A DNA stretch of 17,719 bases from JAXHUH01 sp034211175 (GTDB lineage: Bacteria > Actinomycetota > Acidimicrobiia > Acidimicrobiales > CAIXPF01): positions 1 to 17,719 of the forward strand of contig JAXHUH010000250.1 of the NCBI GenBank assembly GCA_034211175.1. The letters run 5' to 3'. This document shows, one piece after another, positions 1 to 6,169 of the stretch (positions are counted from its first letter, which is position 1; each line of letters begins with the position of its first letter). The translations under genes were made by a program, and so were the position numbers. The notes under the pieces were generated by a model. It did no database searches. It saw only the letters and a program-made list of their open reading frames with translations, and was not told where the DNA came from.

Positions 1-530
1 CGACGACCGACGAGGCCGCCGACGCCCCCGGCGCGGATCCGGCCACCGACCCCGGCGGCCGGCCGGCGGAGCCCGCACCGTCGTGCGACACGCTGGCGAC
101 CGACGACGTCACCTACACGATCTGGGTCAACGGCACCGACATCGGTCCCGACCTCCGGGTGGCGACGCTGCTGCCGGGCGACGAGGTCGTGGTCACGGGG
201 ACCGTCCCGGCCGACTGCGTCGATGCACTCACCGGTGCACTGGCGGTGGCGACCTACGCCGCTCCGGGCGCGGTGTTCGACCCGATGGCCACCCAGGCGC
301 TCGCCGGTGCCGACGTGTGCGACGAGGACTGCGTCGACCCCGACGGCAGCTTCACGCTCCGCCACGTCGTCGTCTCGACCGACACCTGCGGTTGGCAGGT
401 GGACGTCGTCCTCGGGCCGGTCCTCGAGACCGTCGGCCCCGACGGCGGCTACTACTCCTCGACGCTCTCGGGCGGCGTCGATCGCCTCCTCACCGCCGAC
501 AACGGCGGGTCCGACACCTGCACGGTCTGA
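1..530 (+). CDS. C-terminal part of a probable secreted, cysteine-containing protein (partial)
   Basis: The coding frame is open from base 3 to a TGA at 528-530, and the start lies outside the window. The first ~28 visible residues are rich in Asp, Ala, Pro and Gly, typical of an extracellular or cell-wall linker. About 145 residues of more ordered sequence follow, with short hydrophobic beta-like stretches and six cysteines (in PSCDT, ADCVD, VCDEDC, DTCGW and DTCTV contexts), which suggests disulphides outside the membrane. No LPxTG motif or C-terminal membrane segment is seen, so a membrane anchor, if any, would be N-terminal and out of view. I do not recognise a family. The linker followed by a Cys-containing domain is also found in serine/threonine kinase ectodomains and anti-sigma factors, so either is possible. 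The reading is supported by consistently high GC at third positions. Confidence 0.6.
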   Translation, partial: TTDEAADAPGADPATDPGGRPAEPAPSCDTLATDDVTYTIWVNGTDIGPDLRVATLLPGDEVVVTGTVPADCVDALTGALAVATYAAPGAVFDPMATQALAGADVCDEDCVDPDGSFTLRHVVVSTDTCGWQVDVVLGPVLETVGPDGGYYSSTLSGGVDRLLTADNGGSDTCTV

Positions 531-593
531 TCGGGGCGGTCCGCCAAGCCCGGGCCGTCACGACGACCGTCGCCCGCCCCCGGTCGCTTAGCG

Positions 594-620
594 CTCAATT
601 CGCCTCCGCGGCGCGCCGAA
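594..620 (+). promoter_or_regulatory. candidate FliA (sigma-28) type promoter for the first response regulator
   Basis: CTCA at 594-597 is followed after exactly 17 bases by GCCGAA at 615-620. From memory, the promoter consensus of FliA-family sigma factors in motile actinomycetes such as Actinoplanes is CTCA-N15-17-GCCGAA, so this is a full match. Transcription would start near 627, leaving a leader of roughly 43 bases with a GGAGG ribosome binding site (659-663) six bases before the ATG at 670. The second response regulator carries a near-identical element. Confidence 0.5.
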
Positions 621-669
621 GCTAGGTGGGTACGCGCGCAGGGCCGCCGATCGGCGTTGGAGGCACGGG

Positions 670-1485
670 ATGCAACGGGCGACGCCTCTCGAGGTGCTGC
701 TGATCGAGGACGACGAGCTCGATGCGGAACTGGCGATCGCCGACCTCCGCCGTGCGGCGGCCGACGGGGTGAAGGTCCGCCGCGCGGGCACGTTGCGGGA
801 CGGGATCGAGGCGCTCCGCTCCGATCTGCCCGACGCCGTCATCGTCGATCTCGGCCTGCCCGACTCACAGGGCACCGCCACGTTCGAGCACATCCACGCC
901 GAGGCCCTCGACACCACCGTGGTCGTCCTGAGTGGTGCAGGTGACGAGGCGACCGCCCTCGCCTGCGTCGCGGCCGGCGCCGAGGACTACGTGCACAAGC
1001 ACGATCTGGGCGGCGCGTTCCTGTTCCGGGCCGTCGCGTTCGCCACCGAGCGCAACCGTGCCCGGCGCCTGGCGCTGGCGGCGCAGCTCGACGAGCTGGT
1101 GGCGCTGCGCACGGCCGCCCAGAGCGGCGTGGCCGCGGCACGCGACGGCGACGATGGGCCGTCCGCCGCGGACGCCGACGGCCTCGACGCCGCGGTCGAC
1201 GTGTACGCCGACCTGCTCCACCGCTTCGACAGCGGCGCGGTCGCCGAGCGCGACGACGAGTTCGAGGCCGCGGTCGGCGAGCTCGTCGGGCTCCTCGGCC
1301 GCGCCGGCATGGGCACGCGCGAGCTCATCGACATCCACCTGCGGGCCATCCGCGATGACCGGGCCGAGCTCGGTGACGCCGCCGCCGTCGCCCGTGCCGC
1401 GAGCGGCCGGCTCCTGATGCTGCGCCTGACCGCCGAGCTGCTCGGCTACTACCAGCGCAAGGCGCGCTCCTCCACCAGCGTCTGA
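670..1485 (+). CDS. response regulator: receiver domain plus RsbU_N/KaiA-like helical C-terminus (copy 1)
   Basis: 271 residues; ATG preceded by GGAGG at six-base spacing. Residues about 8-125 form a complete receiver domain: acidic pair D14-D15, phospho-acceptor D60 in VDLGLPDSQG, S88 at the conserved Ser/Thr position and K110 in EDYVHK. It should therefore be phosphorylatable by a histidine kinase; none is visible here. After an Ala/Asp-rich linker (about 140-170), residues ~175-265 are helical and contain GELVGLLGRAGMGTRELIDIH followed by a second hydrophobic helix. That pattern resembles the N-terminal partner-binding domain of the phosphatase RsbU, which shares a four-helix fold with the KaiA C-terminus. 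There is no DNA-binding or phosphatase domain. The next plus-strand gene is a tandem paralogue. I infer that it signals by phosphorylation-controlled protein-protein contact. The receiver call is firm; the C-terminal assignment is by pattern only. Confidence 0.85.
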   Translation: MQRATPLEVLLIEDDELDAELAIADLRRAAADGVKVRRAGTLRDGIEALRSDLPDAVIVDLGLPDSQGTATFEHIHAEALDTTVVVLSGAGDEATALACVAAGAEDYVHKHDLGGAFLFRAVAFATERNRARRLALAAQLDELVALRTAAQSGVAAARDGDDGPSAADADGLDAAVDVYADLLHRFDSGAVAERDDEFEAAVGELVGLLGRAGMGTRELIDIHLRAIRDDRAELGDAAAVARAASGRLLMLRLTAELLGYYQRKARSSTSV

Positions 1486-1519
1486 TCCGGCGGGCCGGCG
1501 CGGCTTCGCCGAGAAAGGG

Positions 1520-1546
1520 CTCAAGGCCGGCACCGGTCGTGCCGAT
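1520..1546 (+). promoter_or_regulatory. candidate FliA (sigma-28) type promoter for the second response regulator
   Basis: CTCA at 1520-1523 and GCCGAT at 1541-1546 are separated by 17 bases, the same spacing as at 594-620, with one mismatch to GCCGAA. GCCGAT recurs at 1547-1552. The predicted leader is about 80 bases, ending in the purine-rich site GAGGGAGGG (1622-1630) before the GTG at 1634. A separate promoter here means the two paralogues need not form one transcript although they are only 148 bases apart. Confidence 0.45.
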
Positions 1547-1633
1547 GCCGATGACCGGCCGCGTCCCGCCGAGCGGCGCGCCCGGACGATCACGCCCGTC
1601 GTCGCCGACGACGCAGCGTCCGAGGGAGGGTCC

Positions 1634-2413
1634 GTGCCACCTGTCGCGCCACTCGATGTCCTCGTCGTCGAGGACGACGCCAACGATGCCGAGCTCGCCG
1701 AGGACTACGTCCGGCGGGCTCCGAGGCCGGTGGACGTGCGCCACGCCCGGACCCTGGCCCAGGCGGCCGACGAGGCCCACGCCCGCTCGTTCGACGTCGT
1801 GGTGCTCGACCTCGGGCTGCCGGACGCGCACGGCACGGTGCCGGTCGAGGTGATGCGTGAGGCGGACGGCGACAGCGCCATCGTCGTCCTCAGCGCGACC
1901 GCCGACGAACCCACGGTGCTCGCCTGCTTCGCCGCGGGCGCCGAGGACTTCGTGCCCAAGCGCTCGGTGGCGCCCGGGATCCTCGCCGGTGCCGTCGTAC
2001 GGGGTGCGGCGCGCCACGACGCGCGCCGCCGACGGATCGCGGCCCAGCTCGACGTGATCGCCTCGCCGGTGGCCGGCGGTGGCGACCACGGCGGGTGGGG
2101 CGCATCGCGTCACGACCAGCTCGTCGAGCTCGCCGGGGCGTTGACCGGCCTGGTCGACCAGCTCGGCGCGCGCACCCACCTGTACGGCGAACCGGAGATC
2201 GACCGGTCGCTCGGTGAGCTGGTGGCGGAGCTCGGTCGGCGGGGCATGGGCCTCGACGAGGTGATGACGATCCACGCGCTGGCCGTCGGCCACGAGCGGG
2301 CGGAGCGCGGCGACATGGCCGCCTACGCCCGCCTCGCCACCGGTCGGGCCCTCCTGTTGCGCCTCGTCGCCGGCCTGCTCGAGCACTACCGCCTGGAGGC
2401 GGGGGAGCGCTGA
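1634..2413 (+). CDS. response regulator: receiver domain plus RsbU_N/KaiA-like helical C-terminus (copy 2)
   Basis: 259 residues, GTG start with GAGGGAGGG four bases upstream. It is a clear paralogue of the preceding gene across its whole length: acidic pair D14-D15, phospho-acceptor D59 in LDLGLPDAHG, S87 and K109 in EDFVPK, all intact. The C-terminal part (~160-255) carries LGELVAELGRRGMGLDEVM then TIH, and ends in a long hydrophobic helix, LLLRLVAGLLEHY. This is the same arrangement as in copy 1 and closer to the RsbU_N pattern (helix with ELGR, short turn, helix with IH). No output domain of any classical kind is present. The two proteins could homo- or heterodimerise through the helical bundle, since the KaiA and RsbU counterparts are dimeric. 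It converges on the E1 beta gene, with 43 bases between the stop codons. Confidence 0.85.
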   Translation: MPPVAPLDVLVVEDDANDAELAEDYVRRAPRPVDVRHARTLAQAADEAHARSFDVVVLDLGLPDAHGTVPVEVMREADGDSAIVVLSATADEPTVLACFAAGAEDFVPKRSVAPGILAGAVVRGAARHDARRRRIAAQLDVIASPVAGGGDHGGWGASRHDQLVELAGALTGLVDQLGARTHLYGEPEIDRSLGELVAELGRRGMGLDEVMTIHALAVGHERAERGDMAAYARLATGRALLLRLVAGLLEHYRLEAGER

Positions 2414-2419
2414 CCCCGC

Positions 2420-2450
2420 GTCGGGGCCCCACAGCCGGCGATGCCCCGAC
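2420..2450. terminator. hairpin between convergent genes, possible bidirectional terminator
   Basis: GTCGGGGC (2420-2427) and GCCCCGAC (2443-2450) form a perfect 8-base-pair stem with a 15-base loop. It lies in the 43-base gap between the stops of the second response regulator and the E1 beta gene. There is no U-tract, as is common in GC-rich actinomycetes. Confidence 0.5.
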
Positions 2451-2456
2451 CCCGCC

Positions 2457-3470
2457 TCACGGGGCGGCGTCGAGCACGCGGCGGGCGGCGGCCAGGACCC
2501 GGTCGACGTCGGGGATGTAGTCGTCCTCGAGCCCGGCGACCGGGTACGGCACGTCCCAGCCGCACACCCGCTCGACCGGTGCCTCGAGGTCGTAGAAGCA
2601 CTCCTCGGCGATCGTCGCCATGACCTCGGCCGCGAACCCCGCGGTCTGCGGCGCCTCCTGGACGACCACGGCGCGCCCGCACCGGCTGACGGTCTCGGCG
2701 ATCGTGTCGACGTCGAGCGGCACCAGCGTGCGCAGGTCGACCACGGTGACGCCGATGCCGTCGGCCGCGAGCCGCTCGGCGGCCCGCCGGGCGATCTCGA
2801 CCATGAACGACCAGGCGACGATGGCGAGGTCGTCGCCGTCGCCGAGGGTGCGGGCCTGCCCGAGCGGCACCACGTGCTCGCCGTCGGGGACGTCGTCGCG
2901 CAGGAGCCGGTAGCCGCGCAGCGGTTCGAGGAACATGACCGGGTCCGGGTCGCGGATGGACGCGGTGAGCAGGCCCTTGGCGTCGGCGGCGCCGGCCGGG
3001 CACACGATCTTGAGGCCGGCGCAGTTCGCGAGCTGGGACTCGATCGCGTCGCTGTGGAGCTCAGGGGTGCGTACGCCGCCGCCGTAGGGCGCCCGCACGG
3101 TGACCTGCATCGGGTGGGTCCCCTGGCTGCGGTAGCGGTACCGGGCCAGCTGGCCGGCGATCTGGTGGAACGCCTGGTACGAGAAGCCGAGGAACTGGAT
3201 CTCGGGCACGGGGACGAGCCCGGCGACGGCCAGTCCGATGGACGACCCGATGATCACGCCCTCCGCCAGGGGGGTGTCGACCACCCGGTCGGCGCCGAAG
3301 GCGGCCTGGAGCCCCTCGGTCGCCCGGAACACGCCGCCGTTGAGGCCGACGTCCTCGCCCAGCACCATGACCCGCTCGTCGCGGGCCATCTCGTCGCGCA
3401 GGGCCCCGTTGATGGCGCCGAGCATGGTGATCTCGGTCGCCGAGCCGGTCCCGGCGCTCGTCGCGGTCAT
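2457..3470 (-). CDS. pdhB: 2-oxoacid (probably pyruvate) dehydrogenase E1 component, beta subunit
   Basis: 337 residues. This is the beta chain of the thiamine-diphosphate-dependent heterotetrameric E1 that decarboxylates pyruvate or a branched-chain 2-oxoacid and passes the acyl group to lipoyl-E2. Conserved blocks are VMVLGEDVGLNGGVFRAT (~35-51), RVVDTPLAE (62-70), PVPEIQFLGF (87-96), RAPYGGGVRTPELHSDAIE (126-144), then a C-terminal transketolase-like domain with VVDLRTLVPLDVDT and VVVQEAPQTAGF. The GGGVxTPELH block and overall length resemble PdhB of Gram-positive bacteria, but BkdB-type branched-chain E1 chains are close relatives and cannot be excluded. The ATG overlaps the stop of the alpha gene (ATGA), giving translational coupling. 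No E2 or E3 gene follows; the next gene converges. An apparent frame upstream of this ATG continues to 4517, but it lies under the alpha gene and is not a fusion. Confidence 0.92.
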   Translation of the reverse strand: MTATSAGTGSATEITMLGAINGALRDEMARDERVMVLGEDVGLNGGVFRATEGLQAAFGADRVVDTPLAEGVIIGSSIGLAVAGLVPVPEIQFLGFSYQAFHQIAGQLARYRYRSQGTHPMQVTVRAPYGGGVRTPELHSDAIESQLANCAGLKIVCPAGAADAKGLLTASIRDPDPVMFLEPLRGYRLLRDDVPDGEHVVPLGQARTLGDGDDLAIVAWSFMVEIARRAAERLAADGIGVTVVDLRTLVPLDVDTIAETVSRCGRAVVVQEAPQTAGFAAEVMATIAEECFYDLEAPVERVCGWDVPYPVAGLEDDYIPDVDRVLAAARRVLDAAP

Positions 3471-4501
3471 CGCGCACCCCTTCCGTCGACGTGGCGCTCC
3501 AGCGCGGCACGCTGGCGTCGCATGCGTGGCGTGTCCTCGGCGAAGACGTGGTCGAACATGGCGGTGGGCGCCAGCGTGGTGGCCTCGGCCCGCTCGACGG
3601 CCTCGTCCATCCGGGCGCCGGCCTCGGCCTCCGCGGCGGCGTGGCGCTCGTCGTCCCACAGGCCGAGCTCGCGCAGCCGGGCGCCGAAGGTGACCAACGG
3701 GTCGGCGGCCCGGGCCCGGTCGATCTCCTCGTTCGGCACGTAGCGGGTCGGGTCGTCGGCGGTCGTGTGGGGGCCGAGCCGGTAGGTCTCCGCCTCCACC
3801 AGCGTCGGGCCGTCGCCGGCCAGCGCCCGGGCCCGGGCCGCGGCGACGACCTCGCGCATGGCGACCGGGTCCCGTCCGTCGACGTGGACGCCCGGCATCC
3901 CGAACGCCGCGGCCTTCGCCGCGAACGACTCGGCGGCGGTCTGGATCGACGCCGGGGTGGAGATGGCCCAGTGGTTGTTGGCCACCACGAGGACCACGGG
4001 GGCGTCGACGACACCGGCCAGGTTGGCGGCCTCGTAGAAGTCGCCCTCGGAGCTGGCCCCGTCGCCGAGGAAGCACACGACGACGCCCCGCTCGCCCCGC
4101 AGCTTCAGGCCCCAGGCGAGGCCGACGGCGTGGGGCACCTGGCTGGCCAGGCTGATGGCGATGGGCAGCACCCGCACGTCGGGCCCGTAGGACGCGCCGG
4201 CCGGGTCGCCCATCTGGTAGCGGACGTGCTGGGCGATGATCCCGTGCCCGAAGCGGCCGAGCGCGACCTGCTCCCGGTACTGGGGCACGACCCAGTCGGC
4301 GGACGGATCGAGTGCGCTCGCCGCGCCGACGACCAGCGCCTCGTGCCCGTCGACGGGTGCGCTGGTCCCGGCCCGCCCCTGGCGCTGCAGGTTGAACAGC
4401 CGGGTCGAGTACACCCGCGCCGCGATCATCGTCGTCATCATGTCGACGAGCTCGTCGTCGGTGGGTTGCGCCCCGACCGAGGCGTCCGTGATCGACGTCA
4501 T
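3467..4501 (-). CDS. pdhA: 2-oxoacid (probably pyruvate) dehydrogenase E1 component, alpha subunit
   Basis: 344 residues, the thiamine-diphosphate-binding chain of the E1 enzyme. The cofactor motif runs from GDG (146-148) to NN (175-176), within FLGDGASSEGDFYEAAN. Downstream are AISTPASIQTAAESFAAKA and the phosphorylation-loop region YRLGPHTTADDPTRY (~240-254), as in Gram-positive PdhA. Length is about normal for the family (roughly 330-370). The ATG at 4501 has no convincing Shine-Dalgarno sequence (GGGTGACACACTCGATCC precedes it), so a short or absent leader is possible. It is the first gene of a two-gene operon whose stop overlaps the beta start. The region upstream (4502-4743) is unusually structured. 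Substrate (pyruvate versus branched-chain 2-oxoacids) cannot be settled from sequence alone. Confidence 0.92.
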   Translation of the reverse strand: MTSITDASVGAQPTDDELVDMMTTMIAARVYSTRLFNLQRQGRAGTSAPVDGHEALVVGAASALDPSADWVVPQYREQVALGRFGHGIIAQHVRYQMGDPAGASYGPDVRVLPIAISLASQVPHAVGLAWGLKLRGERGVVVCFLGDGASSEGDFYEAANLAGVVDAPVVLVVANNHWAISTPASIQTAAESFAAKAAAFGMPGVHVDGRDPVAMREVVAAARARALAGDGPTLVEAETYRLGPHTTADDPTRYVPNEEIDRARAADPLVTFGARLRELGLWDDERHAAAEAEAGARMDEAVERAEATTLAPTAMFDHVFAEDTPRMRRQRAALERHVDGRGAR

Positions 4502-4558
4502 GGATCGAGTGTGTCACCCGGGCGCGGCCGCCGCGTCGCCGACGTGGACCGCCCCGCA

Positions 4559-4595
4559 GGCCCGAACCCTCGACCTCTGCTCGAGGGTTCGGGCC
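4559..4595 (-). terminator. 15-base-pair perfect hairpin, likely terminator of the DoxX/methyltransferase operon
   Basis: GGCCCGAACCCTCGA (4559-4573) and TCGAGGGTTCGGGCC (4581-4595) are perfect reverse complements around the 7-base loop CCTCTGC. It is one of the two strongest simple hairpins in the window. It lies about 150 bases past the methyltransferase stop and 58 bases before the E1 alpha start, so it could end the upstream transcript or act within the E1 leader. No U-tract follows on either strand. Confidence 0.55.
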
Positions 4596-4674
4596 GTGGG
4601 CCCCGAGGTCGAGGTCGAGGTCGGCCCACGTTCAGCGGGAGGTCGAGGTGGGTTCGACCTCGGCCGGAGGTCGA
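4595..4674. repeat. GAGGTC-rich repeat block with two further hairpins
   Basis: Directly abutting the 15-base-pair hairpin, CGTGGGCC (4595-4602) and GGCCCACG (4623-4630) form an 8-base-pair stem whose loop contains three head-to-tail copies of GAGGTC (4605-4622). Next, TCGACCTC (4654-4661) and GAGGTCGA (4667-4674) form a second 8-base-pair stem with the 5-base loop GGCCG. GAGGTCGA occurs at 4605, 4611, 4639 and 4667, and related CGACCTC lies in the first hairpin's loop side. The copies can pair with each other in several ways. Three hairpins in 116 bases is far more structure than elsewhere in the window. It may be a terminator cluster, an E1 leader element or a small RNA. Confidence 0.5.
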
Positions 4675-4743
4675 GGCGGCCCGCCGTCGGCTCCGACCGG
4701 TTGCCCGATCCGCGGGGACGACGGGTTCAGGCGGGCGAGGGGT

Positions 4744-5595
4744 TCAGGTGTCGGTCGTCGGCCACCACAGCGCGCACCGCCGGACGGGCCGGGGCGGTTC
4801 GGCGGCCAGGAGCCGCGCCAGCTCGGCGTCGGCCGACGGGGGCAGGCACAGCCGGGTGCGGGTGAACGCCACGACGACGGACGGGTCGGCGGGGGCGTGC
4901 GGGGTCGGCGCCGGCACCTCGAGCCGGGCGTCGAGGCCCGCCTCGCGCACGACCTCCCGCGCGAGCCCGGCGGTCGGGCCGGCCGGCCGGTCGAGGTCCC
5001 AGAAGTGGCGCCACAGCGGTGCGAGGTCGACGGCGGGATGGCGATCGGTCAGCTCGAGCACGCAACGGCGACCGGCGTGGGCGTCGAGGGCCACGACGCT
5101 GGTCGCCAGGTCGGCGACGTTGTAGGCGAGCCCAAACGCCACCGCCACGGTGGCCGGCCCGACCTCGGGGGCGATGTCGGGCCACGTGCCGAGGTGGGCC
5201 CGCGCCCCGACGCCGGCGTGCGCGGCCGCCTCGGTGAACGCGTCGACCATCGAGGGCTGGGCGTCGACACCGATCAGCCGGGTGGCCGGCGGGACCAGCG
5301 CGAGCGACGCACCCCCACCGCCGCAACCGACGTCGAGCACCGAGTCGCCCGGATCCAGCGCCTCACGAGCACGGTCGAGGGCCGGACGGGGACCCTTCGG
5401 GCGCCGGTCGGCCCGGAACAGCTCGGGCGGGAACCGATGGGGTGGGGCCGGAGCCTGTCGCAGGATCTCCTCGGGGATCGCCCACGCCGCGAGCTCGGCC
5501 GCCCAGCGCGCGGCGTGGGGCGCCGCCGCTCCCTCGGCCGTCGGTCCGGTGGGCCCGGTCGGGCCGGCGGGACCGGGCCGACCCTCCTCGCTCAC
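4744..5595 (-). CDS. class I SAM-dependent methyltransferase
   Basis: 283 residues from the GTG at 5595, whose GTGA overlaps the stop of the upstream DoxX gene. The frame is open further upstream, but there it lies inside doxX and is Arg-rich shadow sequence, so the coupled GTG is preferred. The Rossmann methyltransferase core has motif I VLDVGCGGGGASLAL (86-100) and an acidic residue at the end of strand 2 (D111 in LIGVDAQPS), which should bind the SAM ribose. The C-terminal half has the expected alternating strands and helices, with no recognisable substrate-specific motif; the methylated substrate is unknown. The N-terminus contains a short collagen-like run of Gly-Pro-Ala/Thr triplets (~8-19). 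The association with a DoxX membrane protein suggests a redox or quinone-related role, but that is only inference. Confidence 0.8.
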   Translation of the reverse strand: MSEEGRPGPAGPTGPTGPTAEGAAAPHAARWAAELAAWAIPEEILRQAPAPPHRFPPELFRADRRPKGPRPALDRAREALDPGDSVLDVGCGGGGASLALVPPATRLIGVDAQPSMVDAFTEAAAHAGVGARAHLGTWPDIAPEVGPATVAVAFGLAYNVADLATSVVALDAHAGRRCVLELTDRHPAVDLAPLWRHFWDLDRPAGPTAGLAREVVREAGLDARLEVPAPTPHAPADPSVVVAFTRTRLCLPPSADAELARLLAAEPPRPVRRCALWWPTTDT

Positions 5596-6083
5596 GCGTC
5601 GGAGCCGACCGCCGGTCGGTAGAAGGCCGCGAGCTGGGCGGCGCCCCCGCCGACGCCACCGACGAGGGCGATCGCCAGGCCGGCGATGCCGTCGAGGTCG
5701 ATGCCGATGACGTCGTCGAGCGACCAGCCACCGGGCCCGGTCGTCGCCAACGACACGCCGATCACCGCCAGGATCAGGTTGTACTCCCACCCGTTCTTGA
5801 CGATGAAGAACGTGCCGCGGTGCACCGTGTAGCCGGCGACGACCATGACGCCGACCATGCCGGCGCCGGCGAACGCGGTGAGCAGGCCCAGCGCGAGGAG
5901 CACGCCGGCGCCGATCTCGGTACCGGCCGCCAGTCGGGCGTGCAGCCGGCCGGGGCGCATCCCCATGCTGTCGAACCACCCGGCGGTGCCGTCGAGGGAC
6001 CGGGCCTTCTGGAGCCCGTGGGCGGCGAAGGTCAGGCCGACCACGACGCGCAGCACGGCCAGGCCGAGGTCGAGCTCGTACAT
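5592..6083 (-). CDS. DoxX family integral membrane protein
   Basis: 163 residues; ATG with a good GGAGG site (GGAGGACACC directly before the start). The DoxX signature is clear: an N-terminal membrane helix LAVLRVVVGLTFAAHGLQK (~8-26), GTAGWFDSMGMRPGRLHARL (32-51), a helix pair ~52-87, then GYTVHRGTFF and GWEYNLILAVIGVSLATTGPG (98-118). A further hydrophobic segment (~130-154) follows the usual four helices, so a fifth helix is possible. DoxX proteins are small quinone-associated or redox-stress membrane proteins of poorly defined biochemistry. The gene overlaps the methyltransferase by four bases, and the two form an operon. Confidence 0.9.
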   Translation of the reverse strand: MYELDLGLAVLRVVVGLTFAAHGLQKARSLDGTAGWFDSMGMRPGRLHARLAAGTEIGAGVLLALGLLTAFAGAGMVGVMVVAGYTVHRGTFFIVKNGWEYNLILAVIGVSLATTGPGGWSLDDVIGIDLDGIAGLAIALVGGVGGGAAQLAAFYRPAVGSDA

Positions 6084-6131
6084 GGTGTCCTCCGGGACGT
6101 CGGCGTCGGGGCGAACCTACGCGCCGTGAGC

Positions 6132-6158
6132 CCCGGCGGGCCAGGTCAGGGCGCCGGG
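6132..6158 (-). terminator. hairpin downstream of the J-domain gene
   Basis: CCCGGCG (6132-6138) and CGCCGGG (6152-6158) form a 7-base-pair stem with a 13-base loop, starting 12 bases after the J-protein stop. It separates that gene from doxX. The loop is long and there is no U-tract, so the call is tentative. Confidence 0.35.
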
Positions 6159-6169
6159 CGAGGGACCGC

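Noticed and set aside
1486..1633. A possible riboswitch (cyclic-di-GMP type) in the leader of the second response regulator.
   Set aside because: No GEMM core or other conserved riboswitch motif could be found; the region is explained as well by a promoter and a plain leader.
2457..4517. A single 686-codon open frame spanning both E1 genes, suggesting an alpha-beta fusion.
   Set aside because: Only the part up to 3470 resembles E1 beta. The upstream part is Arg/Gly/Pro-rich out-of-frame sequence beneath the clearly coding alpha gene, and the ATGA overlap defines two separate genes.
4605..4622. Three tandem GAGGTC copies as the start of a CRISPR or minisatellite array.
   Set aside because: The unit is six bases with no spacers and only three perfect copies; it is better described as the loop of a hairpin.
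5538..5574. A collagen-like repeat domain at the N-terminus of the methyltransferase.
   Set aside because: Only about five Gly-Pro-X triplets are present, too few for a collagen helix; it is probably a flexible tail.
6105..6130. CTCA-N16-CCCGAC on the minus strand upstream of doxX as a third FliA promoter.
   Set aside because: The -10 half matches GCCGAA at only four of six positions, weaker than the two accepted elements.
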